64,000 nt of DNA from Anthoceros angustus (GCA_010909165.1 MU008205.1:62001-126000); one strand, 5' to 3'. Positions 23,353 through 36,830 are shown, numbered from the stretch's first letter. The notes: generated from the sequence alone by a model not told the origin. Numbers and translations are program-made.

Positions 23353-23462
23353 CTGCCATCCTCTACGCTTGTTAATATCTCGACCTGAGCCATCCCCATC
23401 GCACACAGTCTCCAGCTCTCTCTTTCAGGAAACAATCCTCTGCAGCCAAGTCTGATATCAAA

Positions 23463-24773
<1,311 letters not shown>

Positions 24774-24780
<7 letters not shown>

Positions 24781-27431
24781 GCTCTCTTGCCAGTGTTGGA
24801 ATTCCATGTGGGACTGCCTCCATTTCGGATCTGCGTCGACTGGAGGAGCTGCTGGTCAAGAAGAAGAAGAAGAATTTATTTAAGTCCACTAAGGACGGAT
24901 TTCCGTCAAGGGACTTGGTACTTAACAACTTGTACCATGGTGTGCCTAAGCTACTTGCACCAAGGCATCCACTCCTTTAGGCACCCCATCTAAGTACCGA
25001 TCTAGGCTCAGTACCGATCTAGGCTCAGGATGCTTAATCACGACGTTCTTATAAATGTGTGTCCATTTGGCTAAGCCATTTGGACACACAAGGCTTGGAG
25101 GCTTCAGGACCACAGTTTCGACATACATACATACTTACATACCATGCATGTTATTGCTTAAACGTGAATCAGTGGGTTGTGGGTCCAGGAATGTGTATGC
25201 TGCCCTACTTGTCGTAGCGCATCTTCTTGCAGCCTAGCCCTGTCCCAGTCTGCGCTGTGCAGTCCGGCACTCGAGCAAGGAACGTAACGATGCTGAAACG
25301 CACTCAACCCAGATTCCTTTGGTGAGTCACACCGTTCCGAAGTGATTGTGACCAAATTTGTGATGATCCGATCCTGAGCATTGGAGCAGAGCAGAGTGGT
25401 AGCGCTTCCCAAGGAAGTTTCCATTGTACACTCTAAGTGGAGTGGGACAGGCTACCGACTTCAGATGCGCAGCGAGAGCTCGATTGCAGCCAGGTCAAGA
25501 CAAGCTTGGACGTGGGGCCATGGGTCCTCGCTCGTCCAAACACAGGTCCAGACCCTACTTTTGTTGGACCCGGCGAAGGCTCATCTACGCCTGAAGAATC
25601 ACATATAGATATTACTGACACAGTGGACGCCTGCACTTCCCTGCGGCGCAAGTATGGCTCCACCTTCGCAGCGTGCAGGCCACTACTTTGTTTGTGCCGT
25701 CCGGGGTTTCTCCATATCTTATTCCCAGTGCGGAATTCATGGATACTGAGATCTCTATAAAGCCTTGGCTTATCGTCAAGAAAAGGTATGTCTCCACCTT
25801 CGGAGAAATGTTCCCGTACCAGCGAGGAGAAAAAATGGGGCTTTAATGAATCCGCGACAAGGTTTGCGTCGTCGTCAGGTTTCCCGAACATGTGGTGCGT
25901 GTTAGACTACTTGGGCTCATGTTGGATTAGTGAAGGCAAGCACGCGCGCGGAAATGGTCGTCAGTCGCTGGGAACGAAGCCTCCCAGACCTGCAGGGGGC
26001 TAAAAAGCTGCCATCCTCTACGCTTGTTAATATCTCGACCTGAGCCATCCCCATCGCACACAGTCTCCAGCTCTCTCTTTCAGGAAACAATCCTCTGCAG
26101 CCAAGTCTGATATCAAAATGATGGGATTCCGAACTCCCAGCCTGCTGCTCCTGCTGCTGGTCGCGTCGTCCTTGCTGGTGCAGCCAGCAAGAGCTGGAAG
26201 GGTCATCAAGGGGCTGGATCCATTCAAGGTCGGGTACTACGCCAAAACGTGCCCCTCGGCAGAGATCCTCATCAGGCAGGCTGTTGAAGCCGGCATAGCC
26301 CAGGATGCTGGAGCTGCGCCTGGCCTCATTCGAACCCTGTTCCACGACAGTCTCGGCAACCTTGTAAGCGATGCAGATTGCAGATGTTTCCTTCACCTTT
26401 TCAAATGTCTCCATACACTTGCAAGTGCTTGCTTAGATACAATCGCTGTGCATTTTGCAAGTACAAATTGTTGTGACCTTTGCTGGGTGGATCAGATGCA
26501 GAAAAGCGACGCATCCGTGCTCCTGGACGAGTCGGCCGACAATCCGGATCCCGAGAAAACTCCGTTGCCAACAAGTCCTTGCGAGGACTTGAAGTAATCG
26601 ACAGCGCCAAGGCCGCAGTGGAAGCGGCGTGCGAGGGAGTCGTGTCGTGCTGACATCATCGCCTATGCGGCGCGGGATGCCATTGTTGTGGTGGGTGCAT
26701 TCAATCCTGCCTGCTCTTCGGCTGGCAATTGCCACAGAGCTAGGGACAGCGCACTGACATTTAAGCTGCCCTGGACGAATTCGTGAATTGCAGAGCGGGG
26801 GTTCCTGGTACCCGGTGGCCGGGGGCCGGAAGGACGGCAGAGTCTCCCAGAAGTCCGACCCGGACGCCAACTTGCCAGCCCCATCCTCCAACGTCGACAC
26901 TCTCATCCAGAAGTTCCAGAAGGCCAACATCGGCCTGGCTGACATTGTCACTCTCTCTGGTAAGAGGTCGCGGTATGCAACCAACCTCTCGCAGGCTGTA
27001 TGCAGTACTATGCACCTGCAGGCCGCAACCATTCAGTCTGAATTTGAATCTGACCAGCGTGGGCGTGGCATGTATCCTGATCAGGAGCCCACACGGTGGG
27101 AATCGGGCACTGCCCCACCTTCCAGGGACGCCTCTTCAACACCACCACGCTTGTCGTGAACCTGGACCCGACGCTGGACCCCAAGTACGCGCGGCAGCTG
27201 CTTGGGCTCTGCCCCCCGGGTGGCACCAACAACAACAACGAAGCCACAAACCTGGACCCAACCACTCCCAACCAGTTCGATGAGAAGTACTACAGCAACC
27301 TGGTGCGCCACAAGGGCCTCTTCACCTCGGACCAGCAGCTGTTCCAGGATTCCAGAACCCGAAAGCAGGTCCTGCGCTACGCCTCCAACAGGGCACTCTT
27401 CTTCAGCGATTTCCAGGCCGCTATCACCCGC
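24774..27431. repeat. Tandem segmental duplication, unit 2 (peroxidase)
   Basis: Second copy of the 2.68-kb unit, 26 bases shorter than the first. Its peroxidase continues past the unit boundary at 27431 into the true C-terminus, showing that this is the parental 3' end. Confidence 0.92.
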
Positions 27432-27494
27432 CTGGGTGCCGTCGGCGTCTCCACCACCGGCGAGGTCCGCCTCAATTGCCACAACATCAACTGA
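26118..27494 (+). CDS. Class III peroxidase, copy 2 (complete ends, exon 2 frame damage)
   Basis: Exons 26118-26363, 26502-26690, 26794-26959 and 27085-27494 would give 336 residues. Present are a signal peptide, YYAKTCPSAEILIRQAV, RTLFHD (distal His), SWYPVAGGRKDGR, ADIVTLSG joined across an intron to AHTVGIGHCPTF (proximal His), and the C-terminal LRYASNRALFFSDFQAAI ending RLNCHNIN. Exon 2 lacks one A in a run and two bases near TCGTGCTGAC relative to copy 1. About 30 codons between are therefore read out of frame, although the net loss is three bases. If those are assembly errors the gene is intact. The catalytic histidines and the Asp of FHD are kept. The first short-range disulfide is absent (FHDS and KSDAS instead of FHDC and GCDAS). 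Substrate cannot be told. Confidence 0.85.
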
Positions 27495-27800
27495 AAGGAA
27501 AGGGCAGGGAAGGGAAGAAAAGGGAAGGAAAGGGCAGGAAAGCTCTCTCCCCAACCAGGTTGGAAATCTTGACTTAAAGATGAAATGTTACGAGAGGGAT
27601 GTGAAGGCATAGCATAGTCAGTGGTCGGAGGGACAGGGTGTCCACTGTTTGCTGTTCCACCAACGCTAAGGGAAGGAATTCAGGGTTGCGGTTTGATTCT
27701 GGATCGCAGCTCGAAAATACTTGAAAGCCTCTGTTCGCATCTCCTGGGCATCTGCAACTGCCTTGAGCATCTGCAACTGCCTTGAGCATCTGCAACTGCC
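27493..27800. repeat. Purine tract and 19-base repeats 3' of peroxidase copy 2
   Basis: Directly after the stop codon a 50-base purine-only stretch (ggaaag/ggcagg units) begins. Near 27746-27800 a unit containing gcatctgcaactgcc is repeated three times. Confidence 0.75.
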
Positions 27801-27983
27801 GGTCCCCTGTAGGTTTGGCAAGTGCTTGTGTTGCGCTCTCAGCGTATGCCCCTGGTTTCGACAAATAACTTAAATCTTGGGCTGGATGTACGAAATTACT
27901 CCAGGGCCATGTGATTGCTTGCAAATTCTACAAGCAAATGTGCCCACCTAGCGGGTCCACATGAGCTGTGCTTGTTGCTTGTG

Positions 27984-30413
27984 GGATTTGTCTGCAAATC
28001 AACTCCCCTGCCTGCTTGGTGATAGGAGTTCACTAGTTTTAGAGTCAAAGCTTTTGTTTGGCGACAAAATATTGAGTCAAATTACAAATTAGCCCCAAGC
28101 TTGAGGCGGTTTCCGTATCAGCCATGATCTTACAGGTTGCCCAGATCTGGGGTTTCCGTGGCGTACAGGACTTTGTGGCTTTTCAATAGCTAAGTCACTG
28201 ATGGGCAAGTTGAAGAGAAAATCAAACTTAGGAAGCAACAGAGGGTGTGGTGAAATAATTTGGGGATCCATAGAGGCTCCGCATCAGTTTTCAAACTCAA
28301 TCTCAGGTGGCACCATATGAGTTCTTAGCCAGTCAGCATCATAAAGGAGCGCTATTGTGGTTTAGTAGAATTGGAAGTCCACAAGAGAGGCCTTTTGTGG
28401 CCTTGCTTACTGGATCCACCACCTCAAGTTAAGGCTTGTTCTATTCCATAAGTACTCCAATTCACGCGACCTTCAGGGTCTCCTTTGTCACACTGTATCA
28501 ACATAGATTGAATCGCAACCCTCAAAGTTTTATTTCTTACTGTCCAGGGCTTTGAGAGTGGGAAAATTGGTTTAGTAGTTGGAACCCAAAGGCTTATTTC
28601 AGAATCTGTGAAATTGGGAGAGCTATTACTGTCATTGATGAACAGAATCATTCCCGGGCAGATCAAAATGGGACGCGTGCACAGCAACGTTATGTTTTCT
28701 TCATGAACCCATGAACCAGTGTCTGCCTCTAGTTTTAAGGTGAAGCTGCTCTTGTTGTCTCGAGTGTTCAGGACTGGCCATTCAACCACTGACTTGAGTG
28801 TCACTGATGGTGATGACTGCACTGGAAGCAAGATGAGTGCTCTTACCACATGACTTGCCAATGGCAAGTTGCCATGACTGCAACACCAATACCGAGAACC
28901 TTTGGCTTTGGCAGTGCATGTTCCATGGCACTCACTCAGGTCAGGACTCAGGCTTGACATTTTGATCGTATCCTATTACATCCAAGCTTCTGGTTACAGA
29001 TATGGTTTGCATTTCTGAAGCCATTATCCTGAGCTGTGAAACAAATGAGAAGAATATCATGACGCCTGTAGATAGAAGAATCAACTCCACCTACCTGTGG
29101 CCTGACTGTAATCAGGGCCAAGCAGGGCCACTACTGGCTGACAGGCTGGGTTGCCATGGCATCAAACGTCAGAATGGATAACGCACGGATACTCGCATAC
29201 TCGAATATGTACTTCGAACAAACAATGGTGGTATCAATGTTGTCGTCAAATGTCCGGTTGGACAAGGACGCATTTTATTCTGAAGAAAGGACGGTAGTAG
29301 GTACATACCGACTTGTCAGAATTCTGGAAGATTCCCTCGAAGCATGAACGGCCGCTGCACCTTGCCTGATGCTCTGCCGCTAATGGACATTTGGAAGACT
29401 ATATGCTCGCTGTGAGAAAGGTAAACCTACGTTCTCATTGCCCACGGACAGCCCAGGGTCAGGAATTGACGGGATTACCATCACCGCGCGCAGTGCGTAG
29501 GACTAGGGGCACGCCTCTTTGAAGCGTCTAGTGGAATCCGTGGGGCCTAGTCCCTGTCTCCTGATGGAGGAGATGGAGTAGCCACGGTTAAAGGACTCCA
29601 GCTGGCTATCGCCATCGCACAACTCGTACGTAGATATCGGAGACGGAGCAGGAGATGGGGTGCAGTCGGGGCCCCACGGAACGGTCCTGAGCCCGGTGTT
29701 GTAGGCATTCACATTGCTGACATCGTAGGAGTCGACTCTGCCAGGCTCGATGTTGAATTCCGCCAGATTACACATCTCCTTGCTGACAGGAGTGCCAGGT
29801 CCAGCCCGTCGGCCACGCACTGCGCATTCAGGGAACGCCATATGGTTCCCCTACGGCCAGTAGCAGGAAGGAAATCGCAACACCTGTGATGCTCCCTTCA
29901 GCAAGTCGTACTCATAAATTTCGTTCCCTCCCGACTGCGCAGATGCTCGCACGCCTTCGGAGCAGATATTGTGGAGGGTGATGCTGCAACGTGGACAGAG
30001 ATTGAAATTGGGATCATAGCTCCAGCAGGATGAGGAGACACCACCACCTCCCGCGCACATGCTCGCACGCCTTCAGAGCAGTTATTGTGCAGGGTGACAC
30101 AGGAACCTGGACAGATACGAAAATTGGGATCAGAACTCCGACAACGTTTAGCAAATCACACGAATGACAACTAACCGTGCACTCATACTGCCCAGCAGGA
30201 GCAGGATGAGAAAACAACACCACGCTGCGAAAGCCATTGCGAGACCTGCTCAAGTCTTGCACCTGGACATCTCAACTTCGTCCAGCATTCAATCTAGATA
30301 TAAATTATGGCTCCTCCGGTTCAAATGATGTGAGCACTCTAATCTTCCGGTACAACTACTACAACCCATAGTACTGTCCGGCCGGCCGGGCGTCGCGCCG
30401 TGGGGCTGCCGGT
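27984..30413. repeat. Tandem segmental duplication, unit 1 (thaumatin-like)
   Basis: A 2.43-kb unit repeated directly at 30414-32837. Unit 2 follows unit 1 at a junction reading ggtggatttgtctgc, where only about four bases (gtgg) are shared between the two parental ends. As with the peroxidase pair, the copies differ mainly by single-base gains and losses in short runs. Confidence 0.92.
29503..30237 (-). pseudogene. Thaumatin-like (PR5) gene, copy B, frame-broken
   Basis: Exon 1 is about 30176-30237, a signal peptide (AAWCCFLILLLLGSMSA). The main exon, to the stop at 29503, contains thaumatin blocks (ICSEGVRASAQ, LRFPSCYWP, NLAEFNIEPGRVDSYDVSNV and DSTRRFKEACP). It is interrupted by a stop and shifts near 29850, 29790 and 29690. 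It ends immediately after RFKEACP, losing about 28 C-terminal residues with the last conserved cysteines seen in the intact copy at 33991. The start of the main exon is also internally duplicated: an 85-90-base segment occurs twice (about 29955-30043 and 30045-30130). Thaumatin-like proteins are secreted defence proteins. This copy is unlikely to make one. Confidence 0.75.
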
Positions 30414-32837
30414 GGATTTGTCTGCAAATCAACTCCCTGCCTGCTTGGTGATAGGAGTTCACTAGTTTTAGAGTCAAAGCTTTTGTTTGGCGACAAAATA
30501 TTGAGTCAAATTACAAATTAGCCCCAAGCTTGAGGCGGTTTCCGTATCAGCCATGATCTTACAGGTTGCCCAGATCTGGGTTTCCGTGGCGTACAGGACT
30601 TTGTGGCTTTTCAATAGCTAAGTCACTGATGGGCAAGTTGAAGAGAAAATCAAACTTAGGAAGCAACAGAGGTGTGGTGAAATAATTTGGGGATCCATAG
30701 AGGCTCCGCATCAGTTTTCAAACTCAATCTCAGGTGGCACCATATGAGTTCTTAGCCAGTCAGCATCATAAAGGAGCGCTATTGTGGTTTAGTAGAATTG
30801 GAAGTCCACAAGAGGCCTTTTGTGGCCTTGCTTACTGGATCCACCACCTCAAGTTAAGGCTTGTTCTATTCCATAAGTACTCCAATTCACGCGACCTTCA
30901 GGGTCTCCCTTTGTCACACTGTATCAACATAGATTGAATCGCAACCTCAAAGTTTTATTTTACTGTCCAGGGCTTTGAGAGTGGAAAATTGGTTTAGTAG
31001 TTGGAACCCAAAGGCTTATTTCAGAATCTGTGAAATTGGGAGAGCTATTACTGTCATTGATGAACAGAATCATTCCTGGCAGATCAAAATGGGACGCGTG
31101 CACAGCAACGTTATGTTTTCTTCATGAACCCATGAACCAGTGTCTGCCTCTAGTTTTAAGGTGAAGCTGCTCTTGTTGTCTCGAGTGTTCAGGACTGGCC
31201 ATTCAACCACTGACTTGAGTGTCACTGATGGTGATGACTGCACTGGAAGCAAGATGAGTGCTCTTACCACATGACTTGCCAATGGCAAGTTGCCATGACT
31301 GCAACACCAATACCGAGAACCTTTGGCTTTGGCAGTGCATGTTCCATGGCACTCACTCAGGTCAGGACTCAGGCTTGACATTTTGATCGTATCCTATTAC
31401 ATCCAAGCTTCTGGTTACAGATATGGTTTGCATTTCTGAAGCCATTATCCTGAGCTGTGAAACAAATGAGAAGAATATCATGACGCCTGTAGATAGAAGA
31501 ATCAACTCCACCTACCTGTGGCCTGACTGTAATCAGGGCCAAGCAGGGCCACTACTGGCTGACAGGCTGGGTTGCCATGGCATCAAACGTCAGAATGGAT
31601 AACGCACGGATACTCGCATACTCGAATATGTACTTCGAACAAACAATGGTGGTATCAATGTTGTCGTCAAATGTCCAGTTGGACAAGGACGCATTTTATT
31701 CTGAAGAAAGGACGGTAGTAGGTACATACCGACTTGTCAATTCTGGAAGATTCCCTCGAAGCATGAACGGCCGCTGCACTGCCTGATGCTCTGCCGCTAA
31801 TGGACATTTGGAAGACTATATGCTCGCTGTGAGAAAGGTAAACCTACGTTCTCATTGCCCACGGACAGCCCAGGGTCAGGAATTGACGGGATTACCATCA
31901 CCGCGCGCAGTGCGTAGGACTAGGGGCACGCCTCTTTGAAGCGTCTAGTGGAATCCGTGGGGCCTAGTCCCTGTCTCCTGATGGAGGAGATGGAGTAGCC
32001 ACGGTTAAAGGACTCCAGCTGGCTATCGCCATCGCACAACTCGTACGTAGATATCGGAGACGGAGCAGGAGATGGGGGTGCAGTCGGGGGCCCCCACGGG
32101 AACGGTCCTGAGCCCGGTGTTGTAGGCATTCACATTGCTGACATCGTAGGAGTCGACTCTGCCAGGCTCGATGTTGAATTCCGCCAGATTACACATCTCC
32201 TTGCTGACAGGAGTGCCAGGTCCAGCCCCGTCGGCCACGCACTGCGCATTCAGGGAACGCCATATGGTTCCCCACGGCCAGTAGCAGGAAGGAAATCGCA
32301 ACACCTGTGATGCTCCCTTCAGCAAGTCGTACTCATAAATTTCGTTCCCTCCCGACTGCGCAGATGCTCGCACGCCTTCGGAGCAGATATTGTGGAGGGT
32401 GATGCTGCAACGTGGACAGAGATTGAAATTGGGATCATAGCTCCAGCAGGATGAGGAGACACCACCACCTCCCGCGCACATGCTCGCACGCCTTCAGAGC
32501 AGTTATTGTGCAGGGTGACACAGGAACCTGGACAGATACGAAAATTGGGATCAGAACTCCGACAACGTTTAGCAAATCACACGAATGACAACTAACCGTG
32601 CACTCATACTGCCCAGCAGGAGCAGGATGAGAAAACAACACCACGCTGCGAAAGCCATTGCGAGACCTGCTCAAGTCTTGCACCTGGACATCTCAACTTC
32701 GTCCAGCATTCAATCTAGATATAAATTATGGCTCCTCCGGTTCAAATGATGTGAGCACTCTAATCTTCCGGTACAACTACTACAACCCATAGTACTGTCC
32801 GGCCGGCCGGGCGTCGCGCCGTGGGGGCTGCCGGTGG
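30414..32837. repeat. Tandem segmental duplication, unit 2 (thaumatin-like)
   Basis: Second copy of the 2.43-kb unit. Its right end (ggtgggcg near 32837) runs into unique sequence, which marks the parental right border. Confidence 0.9.
31920..32658 (-). pseudogene. Thaumatin-like (PR5) gene, copy C, less damaged
   Basis: Same layout as copy B: exon 1 about 32597-32658, main exon ending at the stop 31920. Here the frame stays open from CSITLHNICSEGVRA through RFPSCYWPWGTIWRSLNAQC to PVGAPDCTPISCSVSDI. It then breaks near 32050, at a lesion shared with copy B, so that damage predates the duplication. It also ends right after RFKEACP. If translated up to the shared lesion it would give about three quarters of a thaumatin-like protein. 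Calling it a pseudogene is an inference, since a truncated product is possible. Confidence 0.7.
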
Positions 32838-33990
32838 GCGTTGTAGCTCGCGCGACAGTCTTGCAGTTCACCTTGCAAAAAGGGGATGCAAACAGCATGA
32901 TTTTTTTGTACAATCGGGGCGAGAAAGTCTCTCCTATTGAGGCTGGTAGGAAATGTGAATCACAGTGTTGAGGTTTCAAGGATCGCGACAGGTCTAGCTA
33001 TGGCACCTTCTCGGCAACCTTCTCGGCAAAAGATGTTACTAGTCAGTTTTTTCAGGTACTGAAAGGTAAGGTGTGAGGGGGACCGGGAGTGAGTATCTCC
33101 AGATGTGGACTGTGCTTCTTGGATGCAAGCAGTTGGGACGATCTGGTCAGGTTGGAAATCACCAATTGCTACGAGAAGGATGTGAAGGCATGCCATGAAG
33201 TGAACAACTAGATGATGCTGGTTCTGCATAGCATCATACAGTCAGTGGTCGGCGGCACAGTGTTGCTTTCGTCCACTGTTTCCAGTTCCACCAACTAAGA
33301 GAAGGAATTCAGTGTTGCGGTTAGATTCTGGAGAAGCTCGAAATTACTTGAAAGTACTCTGTTGGCATCTTCTGAGCATCTGCAAGTGCATGTCCCCTGT
33401 AGGTTTGCGACTACTTGTGTTGTTCTCTCAACTTATGCCCTTGTATTTTTGACGCAATGACTCAAGTCTTGGTTGTTCTCTCAACTTATGCCCTTGTATT
33501 TTTGACAAAATGAGTCAAGTCTTGGGCTGCATCTACAAAATCACTCCAGGGGCATGCTACTTCTTCCAAATCCTGCAAGCAAATATGCTCACCTAGCAGG
33601 TGCACTGTACTACATGAGCTCTGTTTGTTGCCTGTGGGGTTTGTCTTCGCATCAACTCCCCTGCCTTCTTGGTGATAGGAGTTCACTACTTCTGGAGCCA
33701 AATTTGTTTTAGCGAGAAAACTTTCAGAGTTAAATCTCCGTTGCTTGAGGTGGGTTCTTCATTGTACACGATCTTACGAGTTGCCCAAATCTGGGGTTTT
33801 CATGGAATACAGGATTTTGTGGCATTTCAAGAGGCTAAGTCACAAATGGACAAGTTGATGAGCAAAGTTGATCCTTGGCTGTTCCTCTCAGCTAATCGTC
33901 ACTTCCAAGGAAGACAAGATGCTTGCAGTGAAACAGGTCAACCTATTTCTCATTGCTCACTGACAGCCCAGTGTAAGGAATTGTTTAGGA
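32838..33990. other. Flank of the intact thaumatin-like gene, related to other blocks
   Basis: Sequence from 33.1 to 33.99 kb matches the flanks of the other thaumatin blocks (compare 33190-33300 with 20160-20290 and 27600-27690). It contains a direct repeat of about 54 bases (33419 and 33473, starting gttgttctctcaactt). No gene was seen. Confidence 0.55.
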
Positions 33991-34741
33991 TTACCCGTTT
34001 GACGGACAGAAGGTTACATGGTAGGATGTGCCGTGGGCGCACGTGAAGGTGGAAGTAGCGTCATCGTGGTTGTAGCTGGAGGCCGAGGGGCACGCGTCTT
34101 TGAAGCGGCGAGTGGAAGTCGTGGGGCCTAATCCTTGCGACCCGTCGGTGTTGATGCAGGAGTGGAAACCGCCATAAAAGCTCTCCAGCTGATTATCACC
34201 ATTGCAGAAGGCGGGGATATCGGAAATGGTGCACTGGATGGAGTTGCACTGGGGGGCGTCCACGGGACCGATCCTGAGCCCGATGTTGTAGGCATTCACA
34301 TTGCTGAGATCGTAGGAGTCGTCTCTGCCGGGAACGATGTTAAATTCCGCCACATTAGCCAGGTTCTTGTCGTTAGCGGTGCCAGGTTGACCACCATCGG
34401 GCACGCAGTTCTGCGTGATGGAATTCCATAAGGCTCCTGACGGCCAGTAGCAGGCAGGGAATTGCAACTCGTCCGAGTCCGCCGGTCCAATTATGTACTC
34501 ATAGATTACGTCCCCTGCCGACTGCGCGCATACTACCACGCCGTAGGAGCAGTGGTTCTGGAGCCTGATACTGCAACCTGACAGACCACATAAAACCTCC
34601 AACAACATCATGGCTCACAATCCATCGGGATAAAGAGCTCTACGAACATTACGGCTTAGCGAATCAGATGAACGACAACTAACCGTGCACGGGTACTGCA
34701 ACAAGAAGAATGAGGAGACAACACCACGCTACGAGAGCCAT
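33991..34741 (-). CDS. Thaumatin-like protein (PR5 family), intact copy
   Basis: Exon 1 (34684-34741) encodes a signal peptide (MALVAWCCLLILLVAVPVHG). The intron has a GT-AG end pair, and exon 2 (33991-34577) completes 214 residues. Family marks are the N-terminal CSIRLQNHCSYGVVV, LQFPACYWPSG, NVAEFNIVP, DSYDLSNVNAYNIGL, STRRFKDACPSASSYNHDD and the C-terminal STFTCAHGTSYHVTFCPSNG. About 12 cysteines are visible against 16 in classical thaumatins, and the usual acidic-cleft signature is not clear, so this is a reduced, divergent member. It would be secreted to the apoplast, with a defence or carbohydrate-binding role by family. A TATA box lies upstream. It is the only copy in the array without a frame break. 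Confidence 0.88.
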
Positions 34742-34807
34742 GGCTTCCCAAGTCTTGCAATGGACACCTCAACTTCGTCCAGGATGGTCAGTTCGCCTGT
34801 ATCCAAA

Positions 34808-34821
34808 CTATATATATAAGC
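34808..34821 (-). promoter_or_regulatory. TATA box of intact thaumatin-like gene
   Basis: On the minus strand the stretch reads ttatatatatag, about 75 bases upstream of the start codon at 34741, at a normal spacing for a short leader. Confidence 0.65.
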
Positions 34822-34859
34822 CATCCAATCTTCAGCTCCTACACTGAAAACGATCGTTG

Positions 34860-35289
34860 TACTCTCATGTTCCAGCAAATCAGGTTAGGTACCGAGTAGC
34901 TATGGTATACGGATCGGCACCGAGAACGTTTCCCTTTGCTGGCTCGATGGCACAGAGTTGGGGCTCCAGCTCCGTTGGCCGAGCTGGCCCTATCAAGCCC
35001 AGCGGCCGATCGAGCCTCATGGTCGTGTCCTGTCACGATCATGCCGGGCCCGAATTCCAATCGCCTGAATCGATTCAGGCCTTAGCCTCATGACTCACGC
35101 TCAGGCTCGGCACGATGCAGGAAGCTGGTCGTGCTTGACTGAGCGGGCCCGATTGGGCGATCGGGCTTGCCGAGTGGCTGCTTGGCCCGATCGGCCTAGC
35201 TGGAGCTCCAGCTGGCTCTTTGCACCAAGCTGGAGCTCAAAGAGCCAGTTGGAGCTCCACCGAGCTGAGCACCCAGCTAGGTGGAAAGC
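34860..35289. other. Intergenic with ggagctccagctgg-type inverted motifs
   Basis: No gene seen. Between 35195 and 35275 the words gctggagctc and gagctccagc recur in both orientations and could fold into hairpins. Confidence 0.4.
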
Positions 35290-35401
35290 CAGCTTTGCTC
35301 AAAACAAATATAAAGAAGAATAATTTCCTCTATGCAACTCATAGGCAGCTTTGCTCAAAACAAATATAAAGAAGAATAATTTCCTCTATGCAACTCATCC
35401 T
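35290..35401. repeat. 56-base tandem duplication
   Basis: Two nearly perfect copies (35290-35345, 35346-35401) starting cagctttgctcaaaac. They lie just upstream of the non-LTR element relic. Confidence 0.9.
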
Positions 35402-35499
35402 ATGCAGTACACTACGTCGCTTCCGGGTGGAGGATTAGGAGGTCCTACAAGAGGAGAGCGGGTGCGTTGCGAGGTCTAGGTTGGACTCTGCCAAGGTGG

Positions 35500-36830
35500 A
35501 TCAGGTTCTTTCGGACCCTTGCTGGGCCGCGCCCGGGAATATACTAGGGCTGCTCGAGCCCTTCGTCCGAAACCGAAGGCGCCAGCTTCCGAGGCGACCA
35601 TCACTGCCCTTCGCACCCTTCATCCAACGCCGAATGACCCCATTTCACAAGATATTCTAGACTTCATCGCTGAGGAGTCTTTTTGTCTTGGCATGGGGGT
35701 CTTCGGATGGGCTCTTACAATTGCCCCACATCTTTCTTCGAGGGGTCTGTCAGGAAGGGTCTATGGCCACCTCCGGGCCTATTTTACTCTCGAGGATCCT
35801 TCTAGTAGTTTTTCGGAGCTGTTTATTCTAGAAGTCACAATTGCGTGGGGAGAGATACCTCTCCGGATTTCTAGAGTTTTAGGTGATACCTCTCCGGATT
35901 TCTAGAGTTTTAGGTGTTAGCAGGCTACTGGCTATGGAGAAGCCCACACCAAGGATGCGCTCTATTGCCGTGGGGAGGCATTCTTGCGGCTTATTTGTTG
36001 CAGTACTGCTATCCAGCTCCATGAGTAGTTCAAGGCCCATCTTAGTCCCCTCCAATTTTGGATTCCTACTCTGGGGGGCTGCAAGTCGACGGCTTTTGGG
36101 GTTGAGGCGGTTCTCGAGTCCCATCCGGAGTGGGTTGCTTTGTAGGTCGCGTGGAGAATGCCTTCAACACTGTCTCCAAGGCGGCATCTTCGATGAACTT
36201 AAGGACGCAGGTGGGTATTGGGGAGTCTTATTCCTTTGGTGTGCTTTTTCTATAGAGCTCCCTCTAACCTTTATTATTAGCATGGACTCTCAGTGGAAGG
36301 GGTTTTGTTCGACTGCCGACAGGCGTGGGGACCCCATGGGCAAGGCTTCTCTCGTATGGCGACTGGCTTTGTCCTTGATCGTGTCTTCGCCTCAATATTT
36401 GTATCCGTTTATGGGCATTTATACCCATATCCGGTCGGGGCCAAGGCCAAGAAGGCTTTTGAGCTTTTCTTCTTGGAGATCTCTAGCCTCGGTCTGAAAG
36501 TTAAGGTCTTGAAGTACCGTGTGTGGCCCCCTACAGGTGCTATCTCTCTCTTCATTATCCAGAGGGGCATATTGCTTCTCCGCAGGGTCTTCGCGCGGGT
36601 TTTAGGTGTGGGGATGGGGCCCCCCGACCTTCATACTGGAATTTGTGGATGTGGCATTGAAGGAGGACTTGGCGCATTTTGGGATCTTTCTCAATTGGGG
36701 GACCCATAGGTGGAGTTCGGCATCCTTTCCTTTGCTTGAGCATCGCCCGGTATCTGGTGGCCTTCTCGCTTTCTCTCTGAGGCCTTCACAGTTATGTGGT
36801 GCTAAGTGACATCATTGGCCCGGGCACCTT
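35500..36830 (+). mobile_element. Dead non-LTR (LINE-type) reverse transcriptase
   Basis: Plus-strand coding relic in at least three frames. In order: a pre-RT linker (LRTLHPTPNDPISQDILDFI), the glycine-serine region before the first RT motifs (SSRGLSGRVYGHLRAYF), the block LGVSRLLAMEKPTPRMRSIA with VGR, an ENAFNTVSKAA-type motif near 36150-36180, RRGDPMGKASLVWRLALS (the QGDPLG motif) near 36325-36375, and downstream GLKVKVLKYRVW and LGVGMGPPD. The catalytic YADD box is not recognisable, and shifts and stops occur throughout. This matches the RT type with PRGSSAGPSGW and GDPLG blocks common in algae and early plants. No tail or target duplication was located. Confidence 0.75.
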
